This document shows, in pieces, positions 1-12,423 of a stretch of DNA of 64,000 nucleotides; within the stretch, counting starts at the first letter, position 1, and each line of letters opens with the position of its first letter. The notes below the pieces were generated by a model. The model saw nothing but the letters and a program-made list of their open reading frames with translations, was not told the DNA's origin and did not search any database. Origin of the DNA: Rhodamnia argentea (taxonomy: Eukaryota; Streptophyta; Magnoliopsida; Myrtales; Myrtaceae). The stretch spans positions 27,534,934-27,598,933 of the forward strand of contig NC_063151.1 of the NCBI RefSeq assembly GCF_020921035.1, written 5' to 3'. The position numbers and the translations under genes were made by a program.

Positions 1-61
1 TTTGCATAATTTCCTCTAGGTTGTCGTTATCTATCCCCTAGCATCTTTTTTATGGTTCCAG

Positions 62-3000
62 GTTTTGGAAAAGATTGGTGTCTTTTGTGTGAACTTGAGC
101 AACACGTGACAATGCTGAGAGAAAGCGGTGCACCACTGTCTCCTAGCAGAATACTAGTGCATATGCGAAGTCTTAATCGCCATATTGGTGAAGGAAGTCA
201 GGAAGATGCTCATGAATTTTTGAGGTATTAGCGAACTTTTTGAGTGTGTAAATGAACATTTGTAAAGATTTCATGCTTGTTTTCTTGTAGCCGTGAATTT
301 TTTGAAAGAATTCTTAGAATTTGAATTTTCAAATAAATGAAAGAGAGGATGTTGAATGGGGCCTACTCCACACTATCCTTTTGTGTCATTCTCTAGGCTG
401 CTTGTCGCATCAATGCAGTCCATTTGCTTGGAGGGAGTGGGTGGGGAGAAGAAGGTTGATCCAAGGTTGCAAGAAACAACATTCATTCAATATACATTTG
501 GTGGGCGCCTCAGATCGAAGGTGAATTACCGTCCTTTTCGTTGCAAACACTGCAGCAGTTCATTTTTCTGCTTTTGCATCTTATTCCCTGAAATCACAAA
601 AAGTGAATCTCCTTTTTCCAGGTCAAGTGTTTGAGATGTCATCATGAGTCAGAGCGATATGAAAACATAATGGATCTCACGTTGGAGATATACGGTCCGG
701 TTGAATCGTTGGAAGATGCGCTGACACAATTTACAACTCCAGAAGATCTGGATGGAGAAAACATGTACAGATGTGGAAGGTTAGATCCCATTCTTCATCG
801 ACTTGTAACGTGCATGTATTTTGTTTGCCCATACTTACCATTATCTAAACATTTTGTGACAAGATGTGCTGCATATGTGCGAGCCAGAAAGCAGTTGAGT
901 ATACATGAGGCGCCCAATATCCTGACTATCGTATTGAAGAGGTTCCAGGTAGCATTTTGAATTGTGAATTGGGTGCTTTGACAAGTTATTTAACTCATCA
1001 ATGCGCTCAAGATTGCAGCTTAGACAGTTATGTTGCTTGCACAGTGAATCGAGCTGTTTGTAAGGGCCAACTTGAAGTTCCTATAAAAATGGGAAATGTC
1101 CTACCCTGTGTGAGCAAGGAATATCTGTCTTTCTGCTAAAAAAAATGTATTGGACTTGTAATTCTTTAGATACTTTTCATAGATGGGCAGTCAAGAACGT
1201 AGAGGAGGTAGGATGGGCAGTTGCAGTTGACTGGACATCTAGGGGTAATGCATTGTTTCGGTGCATGGGCAAGAGCAGTACCAAATCAAGAATCTAGTTG
1301 ATGTAAATATGATTGATTTGACTTCAAGCAGTGGAAATGAACACATAGGTTTCACGTGATATATGCTAATCATATGAAACCAGTTACCTGGATCTTCCTA
1401 GAGGTTAAGTAATATTAGTTGTCTTCTCTGTTTGAGGTGAGTGAACTGATCCAATATATTATGCCTCTCTTGTCCAGGAAGGAAGATATGGGAAAATAAC
1501 TAAGTGCATTACTTTTCCTGAAATGCTGGATATGATCCCGTACATGACAGGAAAAGGCGACATGCCTCCACTTTACATGCTTTATGCTGTGGTTGTCCAT
1601 CTGGATACACAGAATGCATCTTTTTCCGGGCATTATGTGTCTTATGTGAGAAACTTGCGAGGCAATTGGTTCAGGATAGACGACACTGAGGTAACATCTC
1701 TAAACATCTGTAACTTGGAGTTTTTTTAGATTGAATTTCATTTGATAAAGATGCTACTTTGTGAAGTTTTTCTTCTCAACTCAACCCCAAAATGTAGGGC
1801 CAAAAATAAAAAAAAAAAAAAATAAATGAAAACTTAGCACCAACACCTGTAGTCCCTTTCACCCTGGAAACCGACTTTCAGGAAAAGAGAGGAGTCCTTT
1901 ACATTAAAAAACCATAGGCAGGGCTAGTGAAATCAAAACAAATGATTCCTGACTTTCAACGAGGACATGGTCCATTGCGATTGTGGAAATGCTTACATAC
2001 GCAAACTTCCATAATTGGTTGTGACGTGACATTCCTCGAAGATATAATTTTAATTATGTTCATATATTTTCTTTGCTTTTCAATGGTGCATAGTAAAAGC
2101 TGGTCTTGACACTATTGATGTTGGCTCATACAAGGAGCCACAAGGGAGTTGCCTAAATATCTGATCTAAGTGGACAGAAAGATCCCTGACTTAAGCGTCT
2201 TCGTAAATCTCTTTCGCATCCACCCCAAGGCCACTCTAATTTGGGTTGCAATCACAAATACTCGTTGTCTGGAAGCATCTTGTATATTACTGGGCATGTA
2301 AATAACTTTATTTTTTGCATGATTTGATTCACCTATTATATATCGCTGCTTTTTTCTACCATTTAACTCGTAGCTCATTATTGTACAGTTAGTCAAAGGA
2401 AGAAAGATTAAGATGAGATTGATGTGTTCTTCCAATTTTAGCTTAAACCTAAATATCAGTTGTAACTTGTAAGGTCTGTTTTTCCTTTCTAAATTTACTT
2501 TTGAGGTGTAATCTTTGTGCCAAAAACAGGTTCAACCTGTACCAATGAGCCATGTAATGTCAGAAGGCGCATATATCCTATTTTACATGAGGTAATTAAC
2601 CCTTTCAATGGTGAGATCATTTGTGGACTCGGTCTATCTTCCTGTTAATTTGATCTTCCTGTTAATTTGACCTGCCAGCAGTTTACCTGTCTCGTACATA
2701 TATCTGAGCATGAGAAACATTGAACCTTGTTCCTGGCTCTGCAAAGATTCTGAAGAGACATCTCTTAAGACTTTCTGTAATTCAAATTGTTCGCTCCCTT
2801 TCAGGTCCTGTCCACGCCCGCACAAAAGTTTATCTGGAAAAGCTGTCAGAGAACCAGGTTTTGCATCTGAAAGAAATTGCGTATTAAGAAGTCAAAAGTC
2901 TTCAAGACAAGCGGAGACCAAACAAGGCAGCCAATTTGATGTCCATGAAACTTCACTGGATCCAAGACCCCCATATATTGCTGCAGGCACATCAAAGCGC

Positions 3001-3513
3001 GCATCTCTTGGCATTACTCAGTTCAGCGAAAATGGGCGACCATTGATTGAGAATTATAATGAGACATTAGGCACTGAATTTTCTGATGCTACATCAAGCG
3101 ATTGGTCTCTCTTTACGAGTTCAGACGAGGCAGCTTCTTTCACTACAGAGAGTACGAGAGACTCATTCAGCACTGGAGACTATGCTGATATGTGCAATGT
3201 AGATCCGATGTCCTCGATCTTCAGCAACTTGTATGGTTCAGAGTACCCCCCGCCAAATGCCGTCTCCTGTAGATTATTCTTGAACAATGGAGCGCAGACG
3301 AGGTTTGTCTCGGAGGAAAAGGGCTATGTACTGGATTCCTACTTATCAACCCAAGAACCTGGTAGAGTACAGAAAGGAGAGAGGTCGAAACAGAGAGTGA
3401 ATCCACCAAGCGGATCACCCAGTGATAGGAACTGTAATGTGCATATAAACAACGGTCGTTACCCTAAGCGGGTTGCTGCACGGACTTCCAGTCATTGTAT
3501 ATCTAGTTCTTAG
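62..3513 (+). CDS. UBP15: Ubiquitin carboxyl-terminal hydrolase, UBP15-like (3' part; 5' end outside window)
   Basis: Cysteine protease that removes ubiquitin from proteins. Exons inferred from GT-AG borders and unbroken frame: 62-224, 397-520, 622-779, 864-948, 1478-1690, 2530-2591, 2805-3513, giving 503 residues. The first visible exon reads KDWCLLCELEQHV and continues through GSQEDAHEFLR, the middle of a USP catalytic domain. Two CxxC pairs (KCLRC, YRCGRC) form the usual zinc site. The histidine box FSGHYVSYV with RIDDTEV supplies the catalytic His and Asp. The Cys box and, in this family, the N-terminal membrane segment and MYND finger must lie upstream of base 1. The tail contains a Ser/Thr stretch ending WSLFTSSDEAASFTTESTRD, which I recall from Arabidopsis UBP15, so UBP15 is favoured over UBP16-19. 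The first exon's acceptor at 61/62 is the least certain border. No defect seen. Confidence 0.9.
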
Positions 3514-4568
3514 GAATTTTCCAGATGGTCAGATAGCTTAGCTAGATAGATGCAATGCCCCATTCTTTTTGATTAAATGCTTTGCTAATGGGGTGTCAGA
3601 TATCGTATTTAAGCACTTGGAGGACGCGATGTTCTTGTTTATATGCATTACTGATTGAAATGGGAATGTCTTTCCCTTGCCTTCTTGGGTTGTTGTTATT
3701 TTGTTAAAACTTCAGACTGATGATCAGGTTAGCAGCACGATGGAGCTGTTTTCTTTACCTCATTACCGCTTGCGCTTGCTTCGGTTCTTCCAAAGTGAAG
3801 GCATATAAAAGGCAATTCATTTTGGCCAGCCAAGAGCAAATTTCAAAATTGGTTTTCTCCAATTGTCCATTTATCTGGAAGATCATAGAGGTTGGGTAAT
3901 AACTGTACTAGTGGATTGAAAGTTAAAAGTACAACCAGATCAATTTTCCGAGTTGCTATAAGACATATTAATTTACGTTACATGTGCAATAATAGCCCAA
4001 AGGTTCATGAAAACCGGAATCACTAAATTTGTTCAAGCGCTAGTTGCTTAAAGGAGAAAGCAAAGGAAAAGCAGAAGGCGCAAGTCCTGACTAGTGATCT
4101 CATTATTTGATTCTGACAGTGGGGTCTTGGATTCTTCAAACATCCTGGGTTGTTACAAAAGAACGTGAAACTCAGTCCTAGAACTCTGACAAAAAGGAAA
4201 AGAGCATGCTTTCTTCTATCCCAGATTTAAGAAATTTCCTTTAATCATGCGTATAATTAATGGGTCTTGGACTCTTCAAACACCCTGGGTAGTTAAAACC
4301 AAAATAGGTTTTTGTCTCACTTTCCATTAATTCGGATTTCAGAGATTACCCATGATGCATCAAAAGTTGAAATTACCCATTGTTGCGAAGTTGCCGTTGC
4401 CTCAACCCTTGTAGCGCATGGAAAGGAAACTCGTGGGTACGCGTGGCGTCCCTTTCCTCTTGCTATTGCTACCACGTTGCTCTTCCATTAGACAAATCTC
4501 GGATCTTGACACTGCCATTACAAACCCAGCTGCTCAAAGCCGCCATAAGCAGATGAATAGTCGCAAAG
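3514..4568. other. Intergenic spacer between UBP gene and PPR gene
   Basis: Contains the 3' flank of the ubiquitin protease gene and the promoter of the PPR gene. No gene seen. It holds an imperfect direct repeat of about 33 bases starting at 4121 and again at 4261 (both begin GGGTCTTGGA or close to it and run to CCTGGGT), a 140-base period. The longer reading frame 4418-4861 overlaps the PPR start in another frame and looks like a shadow. Confidence 0.6.
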
Positions 4569-7271
4569 ATGACATTTTTAAGCAGTCACTCCTCAGTGAC
4601 GTTTCGCATGGCAACGCCCCTCTCTCTGCTTCGAAGATCACTCAGAAATCTCACCACAATACCAGAAAGTGGGAAGCTCAACGTTCAAGAAAGCGTCTCC
4701 CTCTTGCAACATCTTGGCGACACCAGAGCGCTGCACCCCGGCAGGTCACTTCACTCAGTCATCATAAAAGCTGGGTTGGATCAGGAAGTGTTCGTACAGA
4801 ACAATATGATGAGGTTTTATTCTCTCTGTGGCGATCTTGCGAATGCCCGCTTCCTGTTTGACGGAATGCGTGAACGCAATTTGGTGTCTTGGACCGGCAT
4901 GATTTCTTCATACGTGACTAAGGGCCAGTATGAGCTTGCTTTGCGGATGTATGCTTTTATGTGTCAGACCGGTGTGAAGCCGAATGAATTTGGCTTCCCG
5001 GTGGCGCTTAAGGCATGCAGACTTGCTCATGATTTCACGATGGGAATGCTCATCCATGCACAGTTACTTAAATGCGGGTTTGAGTCCAATGGGTTCTGCA
5101 GTACTTCTGTTCTTGGCCTCTATATTGAAAGGGGAGATTTGAGAACAGGTCGTATGATGTTTGACAGCATACCTTTAGGCGAAAAATCTGAAGCCTTATG
5201 GAATACTTTACTTGATACTTATGTACAGAACAACTATATGGAGGAAGCTATCCAGTTATTTTATCAGATGATGCAGTGTGATGTACAGCCAAGTCATTTG
5301 ACTTATGCGATCCTTGCAAAGTTAGCGGCTGACACATTGGATGTTGGCTTGGCAAGATTGTTTCATGGCCAAATTGTTAAAGTTGGTTTAGAAACTGATG
5401 TTATTGTGGGTGGAGCTCTGGTAGATTCTTACTCAAAACTCGGATTCCTGGATGTTGCTGTTGGAATATTTCAAAATCTAGAAGAGAAAGATAACGTGGT
5501 TTGCTGTACTCTATTGGCTGGGTTTCATCAGAGTGGAGATGCTGAAAAAGGCCTTAACTGCTACATCTCGTTTCTTGCTGAAGGTAATAAGCCTGACATT
5601 TACACACTAGCCAGTGTTTTTAGTTTGTGCTCAAATGTGGACAGTGCAGCTCTTGGTAACCAGGTACATTGCTCTCTCGTTAAATATGGCTTCAAATTAG
5701 ATTCGTTTCTGGGTACTGCTATAATAGACATGTATGGAGGCATGGGAATGGTATCCGAAGCTTACAAATGCTTCCTTGACGTCAACAGTAAAAATGAGAT
5801 ATGCTTTAGTGTGATGATTAGCAATTTAGTTCTCAATCATTACTGTGAGATGGCTCTGGATTTGTTCTATGAGATTAAGAGTGGAGGTCTCGCACCAAGT
5901 CACTCTACGATTAGTGCAATACTCCGACTTTGTGGAAATCTTCAGTTGTTGAAAGAAGGAAGATCAATACATTGTCATTTTGTCAAAAGTGTTGGTGATG
6001 ACTGCTATAGATTGTGCTTAGAAAATTCCCTTATTGACATGTATGCTAAATGTGGAGCAGTTGATGATGCAAAATTGGTGTTTGAGGAAATGCAAATGCA
6101 CAATGAGTTTTCATGGACTGTCTTAATGTCAGGTTGCAATGAAGTAGGCTGGTATCAAGAAACTTTGAGAATGTTTAGTGACTTGGTTTGTACTTCAACT
6201 TCTGTAAGACCCAGCCAATTTACTTTTGTGAATGTCCTTCAGGCTTGCACACAGACAGAAGCACTGGTTACAGGAAAACAAAGCCATGGTTACATTCTAA
6301 AAGTTGGATTTGAGTCTCATCTGTTTATTGGAAGTGCATTGATCAATATGTATTCAGTATTTAAATCCGGAATGCAGGATGCTTTTCTTGTGTTCTCATC
6401 TATGATGAAGCGAGATTTGGTCTCCTGGAGTACCATGATCACTGCATGCACTCAAAATGGGCACTATGATCAAGCTCTAAAACTTTTCTCTGAATTTCTT
6501 ATTTCACCCGAGTATTTGGTGGATGATTCTGTATTATCCAGTTGTCTCTCTGCTTGTGCTGGCTTGTCTGCACTAGAGTTGGGTATGCTGTTTCATGCCT
6601 GCATTATCAGAACTGGTTTTATGTCTCATGTGCATGTTGCATCTTCGACTATTGATATGTATAGCAAGTGTGGAAGTCTGGAAAATGCATGTAAGGTTTT
6701 CGATGATATCGAATGCCATAATATGGTTTCTTACACAACTATGGTGTCTGGATATGCGCGACATGGCCGGGGTAGAGAGGCCTTTGTGCTGTTTAATAAG
6801 ATGAAGGAAGCAGGGTTACAACCAGATGCAATCACCTTTGTTGGAGTCTTGAATGCATGTAGTCATGCTGGGCTTGTGAAAGAAGGGTGGCTTGTTTTTG
6901 AGTCTCTCATAAACGAATATACGTCAGAGATAACGATAAGTCATTATGCCTGCATGGTTGATCTCCTGGGTCGAGCTGAACTTTTGGATGAGGCCGAGAA
7001 TCTCATAAATGAAGTTCCATCAAACTTGAGATATCTTCTGTGGAAGACATTATTGAACACCTGCAGTAAACATGGAAATGTCGAAACAGCAAAGAAAATT
7101 GCCCTGAGGCTAAGCAAGTTAGAGCCTAACAAGCCTTTAAACTATCTTCTGTTGTCTAACATCTATGCATCAGCTTCAATGTGGGAGGATGTTGCAGAAT
7201 TTAGGGGAAGACTGCAAGAAGTTAATCCTTGTAGGCAACCTGGAAGTAGTTGGGTCCAAGTGGCACAGTGA
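4569..7271 (+). CDS. Pentatricopeptide repeat protein, PLS class with E-type C-terminus
   Basis: Intronless gene for a 900-residue protein. PPR proteins bind organellar RNA and direct editing, splicing or stability. The protein is nearly all PPR units of alternating P, L and S lengths from about residue 55, with typical phrases such as NLVSWTGMISSYV, NSLIDMYAKCG, ALINMYSVF, TIDMYSKCGSLENA and MVSYTTMVSGYARHGRGREA. It ends with an E-like segment (YLLLSNIYASASMWEDVAEFRGRL, then GSSWVQV) and stops before any DYW deaminase domain. The N-terminus is Ser/Arg/Leu-rich, as expected of a mitochondrial or plastid presequence. Start taken at the first ATG (4569); a second Met at residue 14 (4608) is also possible. 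PLS proteins of this kind usually act in C-to-U RNA editing; the target cannot be read from the sequence. Confidence 0.93.
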   Translation: MTFLSSHSSVTFRMATPLSLLRRSLRNLTTIPESGKLNVQESVSLLQHLGDTRALHPGRSLHSVIIKAGLDQEVFVQNNMMRFYSLCGDLANARFLFDGMRERNLVSWTGMISSYVTKGQYELALRMYAFMCQTGVKPNEFGFPVALKACRLAHDFTMGMLIHAQLLKCGFESNGFCSTSVLGLYIERGDLRTGRMMFDSIPLGEKSEALWNTLLDTYVQNNYMEEAIQLFYQMMQCDVQPSHLTYAILAKLAADTLDVGLARLFHGQIVKVGLETDVIVGGALVDSYSKLGFLDVAVGIFQNLEEKDNVVCCTLLAGFHQSGDAEKGLNCYISFLAEGNKPDIYTLASVFSLCSNVDSAALGNQVHCSLVKYGFKLDSFLGTAIIDMYGGMGMVSEAYKCFLDVNSKNEICFSVMISNLVLNHYCEMALDLFYEIKSGGLAPSHSTISAILRLCGNLQLLKEGRSIHCHFVKSVGDDCYRLCLENSLIDMYAKCGAVDDAKLVFEEMQMHNEFSWTVLMSGCNEVGWYQETLRMFSDLVCTSTSVRPSQFTFVNVLQACTQTEALVTGKQSHGYILKVGFESHLFIGSALINMYSVFKSGMQDAFLVFSSMMKRDLVSWSTMITACTQNGHYDQALKLFSEFLISPEYLVDDSVLSSCLSACAGLSALELGMLFHACIIRTGFMSHVHVASSTIDMYSKCGSLENACKVFDDIECHNMVSYTTMVSGYARHGRGREAFVLFNKMKEAGLQPDAITFVGVLNACSHAGLVKEGWLVFESLINEYTSEITISHYACMVDLLGRAELLDEAENLINEVPSNLRYLLWKTLLNTCSKHGNVETAKKIALRLSKLEPNKPLNYLLLSNIYASASMWEDVAEFRGRLQEVNPCRQPGSSWVQVAQ

Positions 7272-9447
7272 TTGCTGTCAATCTGTTGATCCTCTGATTC
7301 TCTCTGAGAAATACTTTGGGATGTTATGCAGATGATTGCACTTGAGAGGTGCATTTGCTAAGTCAATGTGATGGGAATTATGGTGATGAAAATGCTTTTG
7401 AGGGATGATGCACTTCCGACTGCACTTGAGAGCTACTGTACAAGCGGCAGCATTTTCATGCCATGCACTGGTTTTACATTCTGCAACTTGCAAAATATTT
7501 ACCATGAGGTGTTCTGGTAAGGAGTTCCTCAGATATGATTATTTTGTCCCTGATATTTGCTTGTATTTCCGGGCAGCAGTTAAGAGCTTGCACCTTGTGT
7601 GCATTTCCTTTATTGTCTGTCAGTTCCCATTCACTTGTTTTTCTGTGTCCAAAAGCTGCATTATCACTGATGGTGTTGTCTTATAACTGCAGCCTTTCAG
7701 TCAATCTGAGTGGGGATAGCCAAAGGTAGCCACTTGAAGGTGATTGAAACAAAATGGTACTGACAGAGGGGTCCTGAGAAGGATGATATGAGAGCTGCCA
7801 GAAATTTAGTATCATGAAGAAACACGGTAAGCCATAAATTTGTTTTACTATGCTTCGTTAAAAGTTAAGAATTCCATCTTGCTCATTTATTTACATCAGC
7901 CGTTTCGTCAACGGAGGGCCATGATGATGATGTCTGGCTGATCTTGTGCCTAAGACTGCCCAGCTTGTGCTGCAGGTGGTCAAAATGGCTATATTTGATG
8001 TTAGCCTTACTCATCTGAGACTCTTTATTCTATAATAGTTAGGTTGCCTGCTTCATGATTTAAACTGGGAAGTTTTGTATGAGAAATAGGAACAATTACT
8101 TGGGATGAGCAGAGTGGAAGATGATGATGATTGCAGGTACTTATGATGGCTTACTGTCTCTGGATGTCTCCTGGTGCAGCAAACTATAGCTGTGCTGAGA
8201 TTCCAGGACATGTATGCATGATTTTTCATCAACTGGACATCTGATTCTGTTCTGCTAACCATTTCAAAATGGAACGCATTATTGATTTCAAAGGAAACTA
8301 AGGCCTTGGAACAGAAGGAATGCATGTGCAAATTGTTCTTCTTCTTTTCACGGTATTGTGTTTCTTAAACACCAAAAGGCATAATCATATATGTGTGCAT
8401 TTGCATTAAATGCAGTGGCCCATGTGGTTGCAATGGAGCCTCATTTGTGGTTATATCTTAGAGAGGTTCTCCTATAATTTTAAGTCCTGGTTGAGATCTT
8501 TCACTGGAAAGAAGATTTTGGACTGTGCTGATTTTTCCCCTCCTTCCCCAATCCATACTCCTTTGGTGCTGATATATTTTTCAGCATTGACTTCACAAAA
8601 CTAACCTTTCTCATATTATGCTTTTGCTGGGGATAATTCTACTCTCCTTTTTCTAGAGTCGGTTAAATTGGAAATTACAGAGTTGTCCTTCAGGAGAGTT
8701 TAGGAAGTAGTGTCATTTTTGCTTGGCTAACTTTCATCTAGCAAAAACGGGGAAAAAGTTGTTTTTGGGGACCACATCTTTGATGTGGGTTTTCCCTTAC
8801 GCTGTCTGGGGTATAGAAAATTTTGAAAATGAATTAGACCTGGTTTTCATTTCTTTGCCATACCTTCTTGAATTTTGCATGTTTAATTGCATATAGGAAA
8901 CCATAATTGTGCACAAAGTTTGCCTTTCAGTTTTAAAATGAAAAAAAAAACTGTGAAAATAGAAAAAAAAATCCAAGTACGAATAAGGAAAATTGTGGAT
9001 TCATTCAGATGATCAATTGTTGAAGTTAGGTACATACTTGTGTAGAACCTTGCTATTACCAGGCTGGACTAATATGTTCCAGCAAGCTTTTTATTAAAAC
9101 TTTGAGGCAAAAATTTCTAGATACCTTTCAAGATTGTGCCCATCGGACGTGGCAAATTTTTTGCCTGTAGCACAGTGTGAACAATTACCAATGTTCCGCC
9201 TTAGATGGATTGCCCTCTCTTTATCTCTTATCACTACTCTGTTGGAATTTATGAGACTCAGCCTCATGAAACTGTTTCTGGATTTCTTTTTCAATTTCTA
9301 GGTGCAGGTGAACTATTAAGACATTGAATTTCCATAGTCCTTGGCTTTGTTTGTTACAATATTGCAATTTGTACCCTACAATCTGTGTATATTATGGTGG
9401 CTGACCATTCATAGATTGGACCAGACTGCCATCTTGACTTAACTTTG

Positions 9448-9488
<41 letters not shown>

Positions 9489-9764
9489 CTTACCATCTTT
9501 GCAGATGGTAGTTAGAGCATAGCCATGATTGTGAATGCATTCATTCCCAGGCAAAACCTGTTTGGAAGCAGAACTTATTGCTAGGATAAATTGCAAGTTA
9601 GCCACATCTCAGTCTTAATAGTTTTCTAAATTCTAAATTGATTAGACCTTACTTTGCCTTTAAGAAACCTCATTGAATACTTATGCACGGGTTCTATATG
9701 CATCTTAGGTGCCAATTTTGAGAGCATGCTCACAGCTTTACATTTCTCTGAGAAACTCTGCTGA
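7272..9764. other. Long spacer or 3' flank after PPR gene
   Basis: About 2.5 kb with no reading frame I recognise. The first part could be 3' untranslated sequence of the PPR gene. It includes A- and T-rich tracts near 8940-8975 and a (CT)n microsatellite at 9451-9485. Short open frames here are scattered over all frames and lack family resemblance. Confidence 0.5.
9451..9485. repeat. (CT)n microsatellite
   Basis: About 17 uninterrupted CT units. Its reverse complement produces a spurious Arg-Glu repeat reading frame. Confidence 0.95.
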
Positions 9765-10167
9765 GCTGATCTGACTGAGCAAGCATTTTCTGCAACGGTG
9801 AATCCAAGAAGTCTGGTTTGTCTCTGCTGTGGAAGCTGCAAAAGGAAAGATGCTAGCGAATCGACCCTTGAATCTGTCAAGGCAAAGAGAAAAGAGACTA
9901 CTTTAAAACCTCGGCTGATGTACTTTGATGCCAATGAAGGTGGTGAGAATACCAGCAGCAGTGATGCAAGAGATGGTGGAATGTTGATATTGGCTGGAGA
10001 CTACGGCCTCTGTAACCACCATTGTTGGTCAAGGATCTGGTGCGAACAAGGGTACTGAAGTGGGTGAGGAAGGTGGCACCGACATAGGAGGTGGTGGTGG
10101 TGGTGGTGCTTGTGGCGGCGGAGCCGGTGGGTGCGGTGCTGGTCTAGTATACTATATTAACATGTAA
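9765..10167 (+). pseudogene. Possible Gly/Cys-rich protein exon with a frame break
   Basis: Open from 9765 (after an in-frame TGA) without an early ATG, so at best an internal or last exon. The first frame reads through VCLCCGSCKRKDASE, a Lys/Arg-rich stretch and DARDGGMLILAG, then stops at 10056-10058. From about 10000 the +1 frame carries on with NKGTEVGEEGGTDI, a run of seven Gly, then CGGGAGGCGAGLVYYINM and a stop at 10165-10167. The two halves together look like one short Gly/Cys-rich protein broken by a single-base shift near 9998-10002. It could be a decayed gene, a sequencing error or chance; I do not recognise the family with certainty. Confidence 0.35.
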
Positions 10168-12290
10168 ATTAGGATGATCTTTGTGTGGGCTTTGTGTTGG
10201 CGAAGGATAGTTCATCTCGTATGCGTATAGCCTCATTTACAGAATGCTTGGTAAATGTATTTCCTTCTGCTACAAAGAATTTCATCCCAATTAAAAGGTA
10301 TCATATTAGAGAAGATGAAATTATATTAGAGAAGTCATATTTCCACAACTAAAAAGTATCATTCCACATTCTTTTTCAAAGGGTGGATACCATTAAAAAT
10401 AATCTCAAATTGGGTATTCGTAACACATTTATCCAAAATTAATTTTCGTCTCACATAAAAATCTCGAATTGTTGTCCTTGTCCTTGTATATGTTTACGCC
10501 AAACTGATTTTCATGCCAAACTGGTAAATCCACACCAGACGAAAACGTTGTAAACTTGTACACGGCCTTCTGATAGGACTGCAGCCTAACTATAGGGGCT
10601 CCACAGCGAGGGCAGTTTCTTCCATTTGCAAGTGGCGAGGCATATAAACCCAGGAATATGATCGCGTTGCGGGACTTTTGTTCGTTCTGACTTCTAACAA
10701 GTCAAAAGGAGAATTTTTCACTTTTCTGCGGAAACATATTTTTCGAATTTTAAGACTTACGAAAATATCAGATGTGAATACACGTTGCGTGTCAAGTGAG
10801 AGTTTCAATTTATTAAAACTGAAAAAAAAAAGAGAAAAAGAAAGAGCTTAAAAGCGTGTGCCGAAAATATTCGAAAATGAAAGCGAAAAATAGGAAATAA
10901 ATGTAAAATTCCTCGAGACAAAAACAACAAGAGGTGCATTTAAATAAGCAATTGACTATTGATAACTTCAAGACCTTTCTATCCAGCAGGGTTGTATCGT
11001 AGGTCGGTCCACCAAGAACACACGGTCACATGGGTGTCGATTTATTCGATAGCGACCGAAATCTCTGGAAGTATAGTCGACATTATTAAATAAATTAAAA
11101 AAAAACCGACATGGTCCTATGCAGACTCCTTTTCATCAGTGGATCGGACAGGAAGCAATCGATAATTGATTGGTTTCTTTGTCATTATAAAACGAAAGGT
11201 GGTAGTGAGATCGGTGGTGGCACCATGTGCAGCAACCAATGTCCGGTGGCTCTGGTGGTCAAAGATTTTGGGAATCGAAGCCAAACAATCTTTTCTTTCA
11301 ATCAAGAACTATCTCCAGTCCTTAATGCGGGAAGGCATCTTTTGTTTAGCACCTCACGAGAAGGAGCGGTCCGTTCTTCCTCCACGGCATATATTCAAAG
11401 CCCCCTCTCTTTCCACGTCCCTGTGAATTGACAGCCGCATACATCAAAATCTGTCACCACACTTGCATAAAATATGGTCACGCGTCACATATTCAGCTCA
11501 GTTAACGTGTACTTGTTATCTCTAGGTGGGGAATCAGTATCGAACATATCGTATATCGTGCCCGGAGTTCAACTGACTTACTTACGTTACTCGTCTCCTT
11601 TGAATGGTGGGATGGTATCGGATTCGTGGTGATCGGCAAACTCGTGTACTCAACAAAGCAGTAGAAGAAGAAGAAGAAGAAGAAGAAGTAGTAGTCTTTT
11701 ACAAGAAAGTCCAATCTTCTTCGTGACTTAACCGCTCACGGAAGTGAGTCATTCTTCAACATCGCTGCACGCCATCTCGGGAAATCTATTCATAACATGA
11801 AAAAAAAAAATTATTGAGAGGTATTCATTCCTTCCGTATTACCCTTAATTAAATCAATCTCTCTCTTGACACTGCGATGATGAAATTGTACTATGCATGC
11901 AGAATAATTTTCTGTATGCATGTCGACACTGCAGAGTTGATGGTGCACCCCTTCTGTCTCCAATTATTCTCGATTTGTCACAAAACCTATCTGCTTTTTT
12001 CCTTTTTCCCATCTTTTCTTGTCGGGCCCTCCATGAGTCAGATCTGCATCAATGGTGGATTTTGCCTACCTGGAAGCGCCCCATCCTTGCTAGATAATTG
12101 GAGATTGGGTCACCCGCTTTCATTACAATACACAAATCTTAAAATTTATGAACTGTAAACTTGCCTCATAATTACGTTTGTTAGGTATGGCCATTACATA
12201 TTCCTAGTTGCACATGTGCACATGATTTGGGTTGGATCTTGTCTTGCAAAGTGGATATGTCTTTTTTCCATTTACCTTAGGGCTTCCCTT
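10168..12290. other. Intergenic spacer
   Basis: No supported gene. There are A/T-rich tracts, a GAA/AGA microsatellite at 11663-11688, and two overlapping open frames around 11111-11431 without family resemblance or codon pattern, which I treat as chance. The distal end is the promoter region of the acidic-protein gene at 12424. Confidence 0.5.
11663..11688. repeat. (GAA)n microsatellite
   Basis: About nine AGA/GAA trinucleotide units, followed by a short GTA run. Confidence 0.9.
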
Positions 12291-12296
12291 TATAAG
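12291..12296 (+). promoter_or_regulatory. TATA box of the acidic-protein gene
   Basis: TATAAG lies in CTTTATAAGCTCC, 133 bases before the ATG at 12424, a normal plant distance that leaves about 100 bases of leader. The leader has pyrimidine-rich stretches. Inferred from position and sequence only. Confidence 0.5.
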
Positions 12297-12423
12297 CTCC
12301 TGCTAACCCTCAAAAGGGTCATTGCAAGAACTGCTAAAATCTTTCCATTTGTGGTTCTTCTTTGGGTCTCAGTTTCATTCTTGTTTTTTCTCTCTTCATT
12401 GTCATAACATTCTTCGATCGCCA

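Noticed and set aside
4418..4861. 147-residue open frame
   Set aside because: It overlaps the start of the PPR gene in another frame and has no family resemblance.
9354..9605. Open frame with an Arg-Glu repeat
   Set aside because: The repeat is the translation of a CT microsatellite.
11111..11431. Two overlapping open frames of about 100 residues
   Set aside because: No family resemblance, no clear promoter or conserved start; equal openness in several frames suggests chance.
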